Assembly (NCBI GenBank): GCA_021442155.1
Contig: CM038221.1
Coordinates: 40,495,648 to 40,559,647, forward strand
Direction: 5' to 3'
Source of the DNA: Cymbidium sinense
Taxonomy: Eukaryota; Streptophyta; Magnoliopsida; Asparagales; Orchidaceae
DNA length: 64,000 nt
Translations under genes and position numbers: made by a program
The notes under the pieces: model-generated
Seen by the model: only the letters and a program-made list of their open reading frames with translations
Told to the model about the DNA's origin: nothing
Database searches by the model: none
In this document: piece by piece, positions 12,849 through 24,714 of the stretch
How the letters are laid out: each line of letters starts with the position of its first letter
How positions within the stretch are numbered: position 1 is the stretch's first letter

Positions 12849-14952
12849 ATGTCTCATTGTGGAGAGAGTTCAAACATGATTGGTTCTTTCAAAATCAAAT
12901 ACCTATCAACCAAGATAATACTCATTGTGTTGCAAGTGCTTCAAGTAGCAAGTCATCTTTTGAGAAGAAAACAAGAAAGACAGTCCGACCAAGATCTAAT
13001 GTTTAGGATCATTTTATTAAATTTAATAGTTCCGATGGAGAAAAGATGAGTAAATGTAACTATTGTAGGAAGACTTATCATAGTGATACAAAACTTAATG
13101 GTACTACAACTTTACGGACACATCTTTTTATATGTCAGAAGAATCCTCATAACATGAAAAAAAATCAAACTCTACTAATATTGCAACCTAGTGGCAAAGG
13201 TGAACAAAATACTGGAGGTCTCAAAGCTTAGAGGCTTGATTAAGAAGTTGTTAGAAAAGCTTTAGAAGCCATGGTATTAATGGATGAATGACCATTTAAA
13301 TATGTTGTAGGATATGGATTCAAATATTTTATGTCTCGGTGTTGTCCAATGTTTAAAATACCTTCCCGTTGGACACTCACTCTTGATTGCTTTCAATTTT
13401 ACTTAGATGAGAAGAATGCTTTGAAAAAAGTATTACGAGATTCAACTAGAAGGGTTTGGTTGACAACTAACACATGAACATCAATTCAGAGAATTAATTA
13501 TATGTGTCTTACGATGCACTATATTGATGAAGATTGGAAGTTGACTAAGTCATTAATTTTTGTCTCATATATAGTCATAAAGGTGAGATTATTGAGCAGG
13601 AGGTAGAGAGATGTTTGATTGATTGGGATATTAATGCAACATTTACAGTCACAGTTGATAATGCTAGCTCTAATAATGATATTATCAATCATTTGCAGAA
13701 AAAATTTTCTAAACGAGAGGGAAGTGTTCTTGATTGTAAGTTCTTATATATGAGATGTGTTGCACATATTATAAATCTTATTGTTCAAAATGAAATTAGG
13801 TTGGTAAATCATAATGAAAGAGCAAGCGAGGTACATTAGACAATCACCATCAAGACTTAAAAAATTCAAAGAATTCATTGAAATTAAAAAAATACAAAGC
13901 AAAAGCTTGTTATGTTTGGATGTACCTACAAAGTGAAATTCTACATACAATATTAAATATTTACGCCTGGCCAAAAGCTTTTGAGAGATATGAAGAGGTT
14001 GATAGTCAATTTAGAGTAGAGTTGAAGAATGAAGTGGATGTAAATCATGGTGGAGTTCCATGTGATGATGATTGGGAGAATGCGAGAAGACTTATTACTT
14101 TCTTAGAAATATTTTATAAACTGACTCTGCGCATTTCAGGTTCCTTATATGTTACTTCAAATACATTCTTTCATGAGATTGTGGATATCCAATGTGTGCT
14201 TCAAAGTTGGGAATCTCATAATGATCTAAGAATTTAAGAAAATGAAATTAAAGTTTGATAAGTATGGATGTTGACAAAATGAATATAAATATTTAACTTG
14301 CTTGTACTTAATCCCCATTCAAACTAAGATATATTGAATTTGTTGTAATGGATATGTATCCCGCTTGGAGGCTAATTTGGTAGTGGCCTATATGATATGT
14401 TCTATGATTATAAGATGAAAATGATTGACAGAAATAGAGATGAAATTGCTTCTGAGATAAAACAAAATATTGTTAAATGTCATCATGATCCAAAGGATGG
14501 TTGAGAAGTTCAAAAGACATAACTATGGGAGAGATGATCTTGAGAGTAAAACAAACTTAAGGAAATACTTGGCTGAAGACTCTGAAATTATGCAAGATGA
14601 CTTTGAAATTTTAACATAATGAAAGTTTAATGCTCCGAGGTTTCCCATCTTATCTTAGATGGCTAGAGATATTTTGGATGTTCTTATATCAACTGTAGCT
14701 TCTAAGTCTATTTTTAGTACTGGTGGTCATATTTTGGATGTTTTTAGGAGCTCCTTATCTCCAAAAATAGTACAAGCTCTTATATATACCCAAGATTGGA
14801 TGAGAGCAAAGTGGACAAGTAAACCAGTCAATGTTGAGGAGAACATTCGTGATATTGATAAATTTGTTAAAAGTATCGTAATATCTTTTATGATTAATTA
14901 CAGCACTTTATTTTTCATCCATATATCATTACCATACTATATTATGCATTAA
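12849..14952 (+). pseudogene. hAT transposase (BED zinc finger, RICESLEEPER-like), broken
   Basis: Domains appear in the family order. A BED zinc finger has cysteines at 13055-13066 (C-N-Y-C) and the His/Cys pair at 13121-13135 (HLFIC). The expected finger tryptophan upstream is a TAG stop at 13004-13006. The RNase H-like catalytic region follows (about 13270-14230) with TSIQRINYMCL, TVTVDNASSN, MRCVAHIINLIV and DDDWENARRL. The hAT dimerisation domain comes at 14659-14880, with LDVLISTVAS and SLSPKIVQALIYTQDW. Frameshifts and stops separate the pieces, so no active transposase can be made from this copy. The family is also known for domesticated relatives such as RICESLEEPER/DAYSLEEPER, but the intact element ends argue for a plain transposon here. 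Confidence 0.9.
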
Positions 14953-15265
14953 TACTTTTTCAGATCTATCGAAGGTTACAGATGATCCAACATTTTGGTA
15001 AAGTATTGGAATGATACAATCATACAAATAATTTAAGCATTTATGCTATACTGAAATGATACATTTTGGTAGTTTCTTTTATGGTTTCTATTTTTTGTTG
15101 TTTGGCAATTGGCATATGGGTTACTTACTTCTGTGCTTTCTTTTCTTTTGTGTTGTCATATAAATTTTTTTGTTCCCTCAGTAATTGGGATATAAATGCA
15201 TTTATTTCCTGTTGTGTGGTTGGGTCTAGCTAATTATTTGAGGCTTTTATTTTGTGGGCTTGTGG

Positions 15266-15975
15266 CTGCTGGCTGGTTGTTTGGTTAGTTTCCTATGTTT
15301 GGCTTGTTGGTTGGTTGGTTCTCTCACATTTTTTGGTTTCTCCTAGCTGTTGGTATCACTATTTATGATTTGTGTTTCCTGTTATTTGGCTGGTTTCACT
15401 TTCCTATGGCTGGCTTATTGGTTGGTTGGTTCCCTCTGCTTTCGGATGGCTAGTCATGATTGTCTGGTTGGTTGGTTCCCTGCAGTTGCTGGCTGGTTGT
15501 TTGATTGATTTCCCTTTCCTGTGGCTGGCTTGTCGATTGGTTGGTTCCATGTAATTGTTGGCTGGTTGTTTGGCTGGTTTTCCTTTCCTGTGGTTGGTTT
15601 GTTGGTTGATCGGTTCCTTCTGTTTTTAGGTAGCTAGTTCTGGTTGCCTGGTAGGTTGGTTCCCTATAACTGTTGGTTGGTTGTTTGGCTAGTTTTCCTT
15701 TTCTTTGGCTGGCTTGTTGGTTGATTAGTTACCACTGTTTCTGGGTGATTGTCTGGCTGGTTTTGGTTGCCTGGTTAGTTGGTTTTCTGTAGATGCTGAC
15801 TTGTTGTTTGGCTGGTTTTCATTTCCTGTGACTGGCTTATTGGTTAATTGGTTCCCTCTATTTTTGGGTGGCTGGTTCTGATTGTCTGGTTAGTTGGTTC
15901 CTTGTGGCTGCTGGCTGGTTGTTTGGATGGCTTGTTGGTTGGTTGGTTCCCTCAATTTTTTGTTGGTTGGGTCTA
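15266..15975 (+). repeat. Minisatellite, about 116-bp unit, inside hAT1
   Basis: A GT-rich strand carries about six tandem units starting near 15266, about 15370, 15486, 15555, 15671, 15793 and 15908. Most are 115-122 bp; the unit at 15486 is shortened to 69 bp and the last is partial. Each unit contains GCTGGTTGTTTGGCTGGTTT followed by CCTGTGGCTGGCTTGTTGG and ends in GGTTGGTTCCCTGTAG-like sequence. Shorter 4-bp TGGT/TGGC steps are nested within. Open frames of 60-61 codons across it, rich in W, L and G, follow from the repeat and are not taken as genes. It lies after the transposase, in the element 3' region. Confidence 0.85.
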
Positions 15976-16771
15976 TTCTTATTTGTTTCCTGGTGAGCCA
16001 ATGGTCGCCTTAGGTGACTTCCGTATTATTTAGATTTATTATGATGGTTTTGATGTTATATTTCATTTACTACGAAGATTATATGTGATTGTAACCTCCA
16101 ATCCTGAGTTTGGATGCTCACATATTGCTCTTAGTAATTTTGACCCAAAGCCTCTTTTCTTTAGAATTTTACCTTTGCTTTTAGTCTATCTTTTGTCTCA
16201 TGTTTCTAATCAGTTAGTTTTTTTAAGATTTTTTGATAGTTAAGGTTTTTTTATTGCGTCATTGAGCCTTGCAATCAGATTTTTCTCGAGCTTGATCTGC
16301 ATACATTCGTTGTTCGCTTCAACCTCCAGATTTTTTTTATTTTTTTCTTTGATTGTACATTTGTACTTGTTCTAAATTGGGAAACTGAAGAATTGTATAT
16401 TTTTTAAAATTAGAATTGTCAATAATTGCTATATTATCTATTAATGCAATAGATTGCTCGTTTAAATTATTATTTTTAGAAGCTTAATTTGTAGGCATTT
16501 AAAATTATTATAATCATAGTATTGTTACAAGTTTATAATATTTTTTGGAAAATCTCTCATTTGAAATTGACTTTATAAGCTCACATTATATATTTTCAGT
16601 TTTTTTAAAACTGAACAGAAAATCCAAACTTTTTTTCGGATTGGATTGGTTCGGATTATATTAAATATTATACGGATCGGATTTTCGGATTCTGAATTTT
16701 AAACCAAACGGATTAGCAAATTAGAAAATCGATTTGTCCAATCCGACCGAATGCACACTTCTAATAGATTC

Positions 16772-19700
16772 TAAAATTCAATAAAAAATAAAAAATCTAC
16801 ACATGCAAGGGATTCAAATAAATCACTAGAATACTGCTATATGCTTGACCAACCAAAAATCTTAGTGTTATTTTAATCAACTTTTTTCTTTTTGCTTGAT
16901 TGATTCTTCTTCAAAAATTATTTTTATGATAACAATTTTTTTATTATCCTCGGTAAGGCATGACCAACCCCCTCGTTAAGTTAGCTTTTAGATTATTCTA
17001 AAACTATTAGAAGATATATTGATGACTTAACAAATCTCCCAAAAAGATATTAGAATCCTCGGAGGTCATCTTTAGAAGTTTCCACTTAGTCATCCTCTTA
17101 AAAATCCTCAGTTGCCTTAATTTAAATAAAACCTACAGAAAATTCCTACGCATGCAGTCACCTCCCCATCTCAAAATTCATAATCCAATCAACCTAAGCT
17201 TATAAGCTATCATTCTATTTTCTCATTCTAACTGCACAATTGTATGTCTTTTACCCCTCATTTTTTGAATATGACTAGAGCACTGATCTACTCTCTCCCA
17301 TTTTTAGAATGATAATAATTTATCATATCTTCATGCTGACCTATGAAAGAAATTAATATTTAGCTCTTATAATCAAAATATTGACACAATTGTTCTTTTA
17401 TGTAATTTTTTTATTAACAAAAATTCAAGATAACCATTTGTAAATCTTAAGATGATCTAGAAACATGGATTTTGATTTTTCCAATTCTTGAGGTTATTTA
17501 ATCTACTATAATAATTAAAACTTTCTGTCAATTTATAGTGTTCATTGTCTACCTTTTACAAAAATTTCAAGCTTCATTGCATTTACCCCTGCATATAACA
17601 TGTTCTTTTACACTTCTCAATGATCATATAAATGGGTTGCATGCTTCCTATAGCACAGGAAATATCATATATAAGGAAAGTTTGTTATTAAGAGTTTACT
17701 GTGTAGTGTTGAAGTTACAACGAAGAACAATACATCTTCATTTTTATTTATCTTACACGATACTTGCATTCTACCTGTAAGATAATGTGCTAAAAGCATC
17801 TCAATGTTACTAATTATTAAAAAGCCAAGACCTTATGCATGCTTATTTCACATGTTGACATTATTATTCTATGACTATTAAGGATCAATTTCTTAATACT
17901 TCAAACCTCTAGTGCATTGATGCTTTCTTATGTCAGCTTTCATATGTAGTTTATGAAAAAAATTTAAAATGGTCCCTGGACAATTTTAAGAAGTCATTTT
18001 AATATCAGACTAAATGTAATCAGATTAATCCCTTGACACTTCAAATATTGCTCAATTATTTTCAATCAAATTTAAGGAGTTGAGAAGCTATCCTGAATCA
18101 AATTTGAGAGTGAAGGGATCAAATTAGATATATTAGATAGTATGCGAGTAAAATGGCCCCTCATAAATGGTTCAAAAACTATTTCACATTTTACTCATAG
18201 TTTAAGATCTTTCCAAGAGTAGCCCCATAGCCAACTCTGATATTATAACTTTTAAAAGAGCTTACTACTAACCCTCCTCATTTGACATCACCATCTTCTA
18301 ACTAGAAGTACACAGCCAATCATGCCATGATTCACATATAAGAGGTTGTATCCTATTGTTGAATGTCATAGATGTATTTTAAATACCACTCATTTAAGTA
18401 GAATAATTTGAGTAGAATACTTTGCAATACAAGTAAATTGATTGTGTTAGGTAGAAATTAGAGTTCAATACATCTTTTTCATGGTTATGATTATGTTTGT
18501 TTACATGATTGAGATTTAGAGGACATTTCAACAATTGCATTAAGTTATTTAAGTCATCACATGTCACTTAAATGTCATGAATAAATAATCAGTTATGATT
18601 ACTTTATTCATTTGCTATTTAGTTTGTATGTTTTTAAAAATCCTACTCTATTAAATAAATTATTAAGAGGAAAGTATGATGTTAGATAATGAATTATTTT
18701 CTCTATATGTGATGTTCTTGTTGATGCGTGGAGCTTAAAACTCCTCCAAGATGCGATGTCCTTAATCAAGTGTAAGACTAGAGATATCATCATCCTTCAC
18801 AAACACTATCGAGTACATTCTCTTGTCAACTTGCATAAAGAAAAAAAAAACACTACTAGATAAAATACTTGGAAACATCATTGCAATTTATGGATATAAT
18901 GTTATAGGAACTTGCCAGTGCCTAATGAATTTGAGAAAACATTCAAGTAAAATGCCATAATCTTGGATTTCAAACAATGAAGTGTATCTGTATGAATTAT
19001 CTTCACAAAAATATATATCTAATTTTGACGTTATAGTGTGATACTAGAGATAACCAAGAGGCGAAACAACTATACGATTAAAAGTACAAGCCAAGAGAGA
19101 GTCGATCTTGGTAAAGTTAGAGAACTCCACTACAATAATAAGAAAAATTGACCCTGGAGAAGTTAGAAAACTCCACTACAATGATAAAAGAGTACTCTTA
19201 ACTATAAAAAATACAATTGGACTTTCGTTCATAAAAAACTACCATTAACATTATCCTTGTTACAAACCAAATCAAATCGAGGAAAAATGTCCAACTGACC
19301 TAATTCTCTCCCGTACTTAAACATTACTTCACCCTTTTTCTCAAGAATCAAATTGACCTTACCTTCTCATGCTTTGCAGCCACCTCCACCCCTTTCAATT
19401 TCATAAATCGTGCAATTCTGCCCACACTCGTCATTGACTCAGGACCTAATTTAAGGGACAACACTACTAGGACATCGCGCTCCTTATCTCTATCTCTTAA
19501 ACATAGTCACCGACCATAGCGACCTTCCTCCTTTCCCTCACAGCGGTTGACTGAGAGCCTTCACTTCCTTGACCAAATGAAAATAATGAGACTTCACCTT
19601 TCCCCTTCCTTCTTTCTTCCTTGTAGTTTCCTGTTCCTCAATTTTTTTCATTTCTTGCTAGTGGCGGTCATTTTGTCTCCTTTAAGTTGGTAAGAATAAT

Positions 19701-22235
19701 TATATTTTGTTAAGCTAAATTAATACATTGTTATCTATTATTTGGTTTAGGATTATGGTATTACAAATTTAGCAATGCTTTGAATTAGATAATGATGATA
19801 GATTTGGTGTTGAATCTCATATTAATATCATAATTTGAGTTCATTAGTTTCAGGCTAGTTTACATCATATAGATTTGATCAATAGCCTTTATTAGTTATT
19901 TAAGGTTGTGAAGTCGATTTAAGTAAATTAGCCCTTACATAATCAACTTGTCATTAGAATAAGTCTTGAGTAGTCTTATATTTTAAATCTTAATTTATAT
20001 CTCATATTTGCAAGATCATAGAATTGAACTTCTTTTAGCATTGTGGGTGAAACCTAAAGCAATTTGTAGTTTCATACTACCTGATTCGAGGTAGGTAACT
20101 TTTTTTTTTTTTTTTTTGAGATAAGCACACCCTTCATTGTTAGGAACATAATCCTTATTGTTTGTGCTAGGTTCTTAGATAGTTTGTAAGATTACCAATC
20201 TTACCATTGATATTATATTTTATATTATGCGTATGTCAGTAGACACTCTTTTTATATTCATAATGAATTAATATGCTTAATAGCCAATTTTTACCCTAAA
20301 TTATTGTTGCACATGCTCCTGTATAGTTATAGTTATTTCTTTTCTGTAGTTGCTATGTTTAAATCCATGCACGTTACACTTATTAAATGCAATTAATTTT
20401 ATTTTTGCAATTCATTTTTAAATGTAAATATTGTCAAACATATTGATGATAGTATTCCCGTCAAATTAATTATTATTGATGTGTAAAATGTGCATGTTAC
20501 TATAATAATATTTATATGAGTATTAAATCCTTTAATTGTGGCTAGCCAAACCTAAAGATCCTTAGAGAAATCGTTGGATCTTCAAGGGACTGGTGTCTAC
20601 CTTTACTCGTTTAGGGTGTCATAGAAAATTAATTATATATATACATAATTACGTATGTATGTACGCTTACATTCATATGTTATCGAGTAGAACTAAATTA
20701 CTGATGATTTATTAAATAGGCATGCTTGAGCATACTTGATGTGCTAGCATATAATCATGGCATAAACATACATGCTTGCAAATCTCTCATGCATATAATA
20801 AATCTTTAGCATATGAGAAATTTAGATTTCATAAGCATATGACATTCTTTTTTGTTTCAATACCATTGTAACCTTAATAACTTGTTGACAACAATTTACT
20901 TGCTAGTTATGGCTATTTGTACATTTTCATTGTTCATGCTACATGCTCCAATGTCTTATCATGCTTTAATAAATAGTGGTTATTTATTTTGATTCATCAA
21001 ATTCATTCATTTTAACTTTTTTTATAGCAAGTCCTACTGATGCTTTAAGGGGACCACCACAAAAGCTAGCATTCTACTAGTAGTAGTACATTGGGTAATT
21101 TTGGACTTATGCAGTAGCTTCATTTATATTTATGTTGTTAGATTTGGTAAAGTTGTTCTTATTTGTTATTATTTTTTCAATATTTTGTCATTAGAAGTTA
21201 TTCTAGTTTTTTATTGTTGTTGTTATAAGCATTATATTAATATTACTTATTTTACGTGTGAATTTTTTTTATGAATACAAAACAAATTATCATTATTCTT
21301 TATCACATCCTATGTAGCTAAAATGTATTGTCTTCCGAACCCGAGGTATGATAATCCTCCATGTATAAAAGATCTCATCTCTATTCTACCTAAATTTTAA
21401 ATAAATAGCAAATTAATTATTTCTCTCATTAAAAAGCAAATATAACAAGAAAATATTAAAACTTTCCAACAAAACAGATAATTATTAAGACTTTCCAAAT
21501 AAAATCAAATTTCAATGAATTTGCAAACAACAATCAGGTAGGTAGATATAGGCCTAGGCATGCGGTCCATTCTGGACACCTAAGCATCCAGCCCAACACT
21601 TACAAATATCAAAGCTGGTGCCTCAGCACCCAGCCCAAGAATTGACTTGTGACCTAATCTTTAGTAAAAAACATATAAAAAAAAGTTAGAACCAAAAAAA
21701 CTAGTTTTCACCTCCTTTTGTAATAGAACATCATCTTCAGTAAGACGAACTAAAATAAATGATTTATGCCAAAATATGTCCATTGGCAAACATAACTTAT
21801 GGGCTAAAAAAATAGATTATTAAACTATCAAACCTTGGTTGTAGATACTTTTTCATTTTCCCTTTTAAAAAAGTAAAACAATTACCATTTGATAAAAAAA
21901 ATTCTAAGTTGTAAATATTTTAAATTTTGGAAAATATCCAATAATTATAGCATTGTAGCTTTAAAAGCATATCTTATTAATGAATTGACCATAATGATGC
22001 AGATTTTCTATGATAAAGAAAAATACATCAGAGTTCTATAAATTTTTTTTTAACAACAATGAGAAACATTAAAACCTTAGCACGATGATATACACAAAAA
22101 CAAACCAAACATCCCCCAACTAATTAAAAATAAAAAATAAGAAAGCAATAAATTGCTAACTTTTAGAAGAACAATAAAATGCATTCGAAGATTGGATAAA
22201 GTCTCCTTTAACATGAACATCTTTGACCATTAATG
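16772..22235. other. Gene-poor AT-rich DNA
   Basis: No gene is supported. Minor items are a two-unit tandem repeat at 19099-19188, a poly-T run of about 18 at 20100-20117, and a slightly GC-richer patch at about 19300-19680 with no readable frame. I searched this stretch on the minus strand for further exons of the RGLG-like gene whose first coding exon ends at 22242 and found none. Confidence 0.6.
19099..19188. repeat. Two-unit tandem repeat, about 45-bp unit
   Basis: The segments GTTAGAGAACTCCACTACAA and GTTAGAAAACTCCACTACAA recur one unit apart, preceded by TTGGTAAA and CCTGGAGAA variants. It is short and isolated, and no function is suggested. Confidence 0.6.
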
Positions 22236-22241
22236 ACTTAC

Positions 22242-22439
22242 TTGACTGAGTGAACTATAATTATCATCAATCTTGGAATACTTCTTATGTAGCCTGGTTG
22301 TAGATCCGGGCTGCAAATAGTTGACAGGATTGGAAGAGTACTGTGGAGTCCTATCTGATGGTGTATGGGAGTAATCATTTGATATTTGGAATAACCTACG
22401 CAACTTTGAACCTCCTCCTCCCATAGAAGAAGATAAATC
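22242..22439 (-). CDS. First coding exon of an RGLG-like copine/RING E3 ubiquitin ligase, partial
   Basis: The ATG lies at 22424 and the exon supplies 61 codons, starting MGGGGSKLRR and ending KKYSKIDDNYSSLSQ. A canonical donor GTAAGT follows (22241-22236). The acceptor TTATCATCTAG precedes the exon at 22440. The Y-S-K-I-D-D-N-Y-x-S-L-x-Q ending and the exon break just before the expected V-T-E-A-L are features of plant RGLG proteins. RGLGs are ligases with a copine (vWA) domain and a C-terminal RING. A glycine at position 2 followed by GGGS fits N-myristoylation, which anchors known RGLGs at the plasma membrane. The copine and RING exons are not found downstream in the window (22235 to 1). 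Either this is a 5' gene fragment, or the next intron exceeds 22 kb. The identification rests on one short exon. Confidence 0.6.
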
Positions 22440-22531
22440 CTAGATGATAAAAGAAAATGAATCTCAGATGAACCATGATCAGTGTAGGGCCTAAATAAGA
22501 TATTCTTTAGCTCAAACAACATAAATACTAA

Positions 22532-23030
22532 GGGGTTGTTTGGGATAATTTCTGTTTTTTTTAAAGCTTTTATTTTATTTTGTTCATGTTTTTATTTGAA
22601 ATAAAACATGTTCAGTTAATCTAACAGTTGTTTTGAGTAGTTTTCAGAACAATATTATTTACTTTTAAAATAAAAAATAGGGGGATTTACATACATACCA
22701 CATCAAACTTCCATATTTACATATCTAACACCTAAACTTCAATTTTTACATATATATAACACTCTAATCTTCAATATCACATCAAAAATACCACTTTATT
22801 CACTTTTTAAAAGTGAAATGCACCTTTTTAAGCATAGAAAAGTATTAGATAAGTAAATATCTAACTTTAGGTGTTAGATATGTAAATATGGAAGTTTGAC
22901 GTGATATGTATGTAAATCCCCTAAAAAATAAAGATACTTAAAAAAATATTTTAAACAAACATGTTTAAAATAAAATAGCATAAAAATAAAAACAAAACAC
23001 AAAAAATAAAATTGATCCCAAATAGGCCCC
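22532..23030. mobile_element. Tourist-like MITE carrying a second MITE
   Basis: The termini are GGGGTTGTTTGGGAT on the left and ATCCCAAATAGGCCCC on the right, matching as inverted repeats of the GGGGCTGTTTGG type. TAA precedes the left end; AAG follows the right end, so the 3-bp TAA duplication expected for PIF/Harbinger MITEs is only partly preserved. After removing the inner element at 22681-22921 the outer MITE is about 250 bp, close in size to the 260-bp relative at 55308-55567. Confidence 0.75.
22681..22921. mobile_element. Mutator-type MITE with about 58-bp TIRs, nested
   Basis: The left arm GGGGATTTACATACATACC pairs with the right arm, whose reverse complement is GGGGATTTACATACATATC. 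The match continues through CTTCCATATTTACATATC and TAACACCTAAA, giving near-perfect inverted repeats of about 58 bp. The 9-bp flanks TAAAAAATA (22671-22679 and 22922-22930) are identical, the duplication length typical of Mutator-like elements. An extra G sits between the left flank and the arm. A more decayed copy lies at 55915-56165. Confidence 0.85.
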
Positions 23031-24066
23031 AAGTGTACAATGATCGAGCAAAATATGAAAAGAAGTTGGAGGTTTAGCAATATCAAAAACCATAAATGAA
23101 ATCAGCACAAGTAAAAATAAGTCATTAAACAAGATCAACAAAAATGATGATCGAGATAACAACATGCTTTATATAACCAATTTGAAAAAGATAATTTAAA
23201 AAAGAAAAAAGCAAAGACAATTTCCATATGTACAAGAACTTCAAAATAAACCATGAAATAAAAGAAAACCAACAAAATTGCATATAACAGGTAATAACAT
23301 GTAGCACCCACATTATAACATCAGTCTCCGGCAACATATTTAAGGAAAAAGCTAACAAAGACAAGCAAGATTGTATTGACAAAATGAATATACTCTTTAT
23401 ATATAACGCTGTGCACAGTGATATGCACTAAGCTCTACAGTAGAACATATACAATTCCTGCTAAACCAAGCAATCTTTTTATGCCTAAATTACCAGACAA
23501 GCCAAAGTATCAACTCCACAAAAACAATAAAAATTATGAGGGCAGAGAGCACAATCAACAGACTCGTTTATCAAAACAACCTAAAAAAACCAAACAGATC
23601 ATTTGATGATTTATTCAAAGAGAACTATAATCAGCTTTTAATCAGCATTCAAACAAAACATACCAAATCGAGAAACGTTCAAACATCAAACCGAAATAGC
23701 ATTCTAAAATAGGAGCAATTGCATACAAAACTCAAATATTGGCTATTTATAAAACAAATACCCTCGTATCTCCATTTTTCAAAATTCTCACTTGTAGAAA
23801 TTCACAACAGAACTTATAATAATAATGAGCATAAGGTAAATCATGCAGATCACCAAAACAATATCCCACCTTAACCTAGCAAACCAAAACTCAAACACAA
23901 TTAATGAGACCAGAGCCAAAAAAAAATTTAAAATGAAATAGTATTTGATGTTTGCTCAAAGAATAAATCAGCATAAAGGGGAAAAAAACAACTTCATTTC
24001 TCAAAGCAAAACAATCAATTAGGCTAATTAGGAAGTATTTTTTAATCTAAATCTTAGAACAAATAC

Positions 24067-24420
24067 CGTAAGCGAATCCAAGCAACCAAAATAAGCCCAA
24101 TAATACATTCAAAATTCCCCATGCCATAGACCTTGACTGATAAAAGAGAACCAGCGAGACAATGCAAATATTTCCAACTATAAATGCTTGCGATTATCAA
24201 AAAGAAAGAAAGAAAGGTTCGATGAGAAAAGGCTCTGTACTTCGGTACAAGATCGCTGGAAGGTAAGAAGGTTATGCTTCTCGAGGCTTGAAGCGCTTCG
24301 ATCACCAAGCCAACGCCGAGATAACACAAAAGGGATGCCTTCGAACTACAGGCCACAAGAGAACCAGCGCTGACTTAAAATGGAGAAGACCAGAGGTCTA
24401 CTTGCGGTGTCTTGCAAAAC
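24067..24420 (-). promoter_or_regulatory. Putative first (leader) exon and promoter-proximal region of the RGLG-like gene
   Basis: This segment is clearly richer in G and C than its surroundings and has CT-rich runs (TTTCTTTCTTTCTTTTTG on the minus strand), typical of plant leader exons. A 100-codon open frame exists in it (24356-24054) but has no recognisable domain and is best read as leader. No convincing TATA box was identified upstream, where a truncated MITE and then element A follow. Confidence 0.4.
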
Positions 24421-24455
24421 GCGAAAAGCATTTAAGATCAATTTGTATTTATTAA

Positions 24456-24714
24456 GGGGCTGTTCCGGATGAATTTTATTTTGTATTTTTTATATTATTT
24501 TTAAAAATATATTTATTTGATATATTTTATTTTTAAAAATAAATAATACTATTTTTAGAAATACTCAAAAATTAAATTTAAATATTTTTAAAAATAAAAA
24601 TAATAATCAAATATATTTTACTGTAAAACAAAACATAAATATATAAAATATAAATATAAATAAAAATACTGTAAAACAAAACATAAATACATAAATCGAT
24701 TTGATGTTTATAAT
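24456..24714. mobile_element. Truncated Tourist-like MITE
   Basis: A left end GGGGCTGTTCCGGATGAATT preceded by TTAA resembles the termini at 22532 and 55308. It is followed by the usual T-rich then A-rich interior. No right terminus is seen before element A begins. Near its end the segment ACTGTAAAACAAAACATAAAT occurs twice (about 24620 and 24668). Confidence 0.5.

Larger units (their letters stand above)
11621..16763 (+). mobile_element. hAT transposon 1, 5.1 kb, with 8-bp target duplication
   Basis: The ends are TAGGAGTGTGCAT on the left and ATGCACACTTCTA on the right, a 13-bp inverted repeat with one mismatch. The flanking 8-bp target duplication ATAGATTC is perfect (11613-11620 and 16764-16771). 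Subterminal regions on both sides are dense in CGGTTT/GGATCGG-type words, as in other plant hATs. A GC-richer stretch at about 11810-12160 looks like a promoter and leader. The transposase gene runs left to right and is broken. A 0.7-kb minisatellite lies in the 3' part. Element hAT2 at 29424-30915 is an internally deleted relative. Confidence 0.92.
22440..24066 (-). other. Putative 5'-UTR intron of the RGLG-like gene
   Basis: A good acceptor lies at 22440 and a possible donor, ACG/GTATTTG, at about 24066 on the minus strand. Together they bound about 1.6 kb of AT-rich DNA that contains two nested MITEs. Leader introns are common in plant genes of this kind. The open frames readable in it (22874-23382, minus strand) are hydrophobic AT-driven translations without motifs. 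The donor choice is uncertain. Confidence 0.45.

Noticed and set aside
15372..16033. Two plus-strand frames rich in W, L, V and G
   Set aside because: They are direct translations of the GT-rich minisatellite and overlap no known domain.
17960..18190. Possible MITE with AAATGGTCCCTGG and AAATGGCCCCTCA words
   Set aside because: The outer words are in direct, not inverted, orientation, and no target duplication was found.
19035..19075. Similarity of TGATACTAGAGATAACC and CAAGAGG to the LTR start of element D
   Set aside because: The match is confined to about 30 bp and does not continue into the LTR body.
22874..23382. Three overlapping hydrophobic minus-strand frames
   Set aside because: Phenylalanine- and isoleucine-rich translations of AT-rich intron and MITE sequence; no motif and no coding-like composition.
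24054..24356. 100-codon minus-strand frame starting MACSSKAS
   Set aside because: No recognisable domain. It sits where the leader exon of the RGLG-like gene is expected and its end runs into the putative intron donor, so it is treated as untranslated leader.
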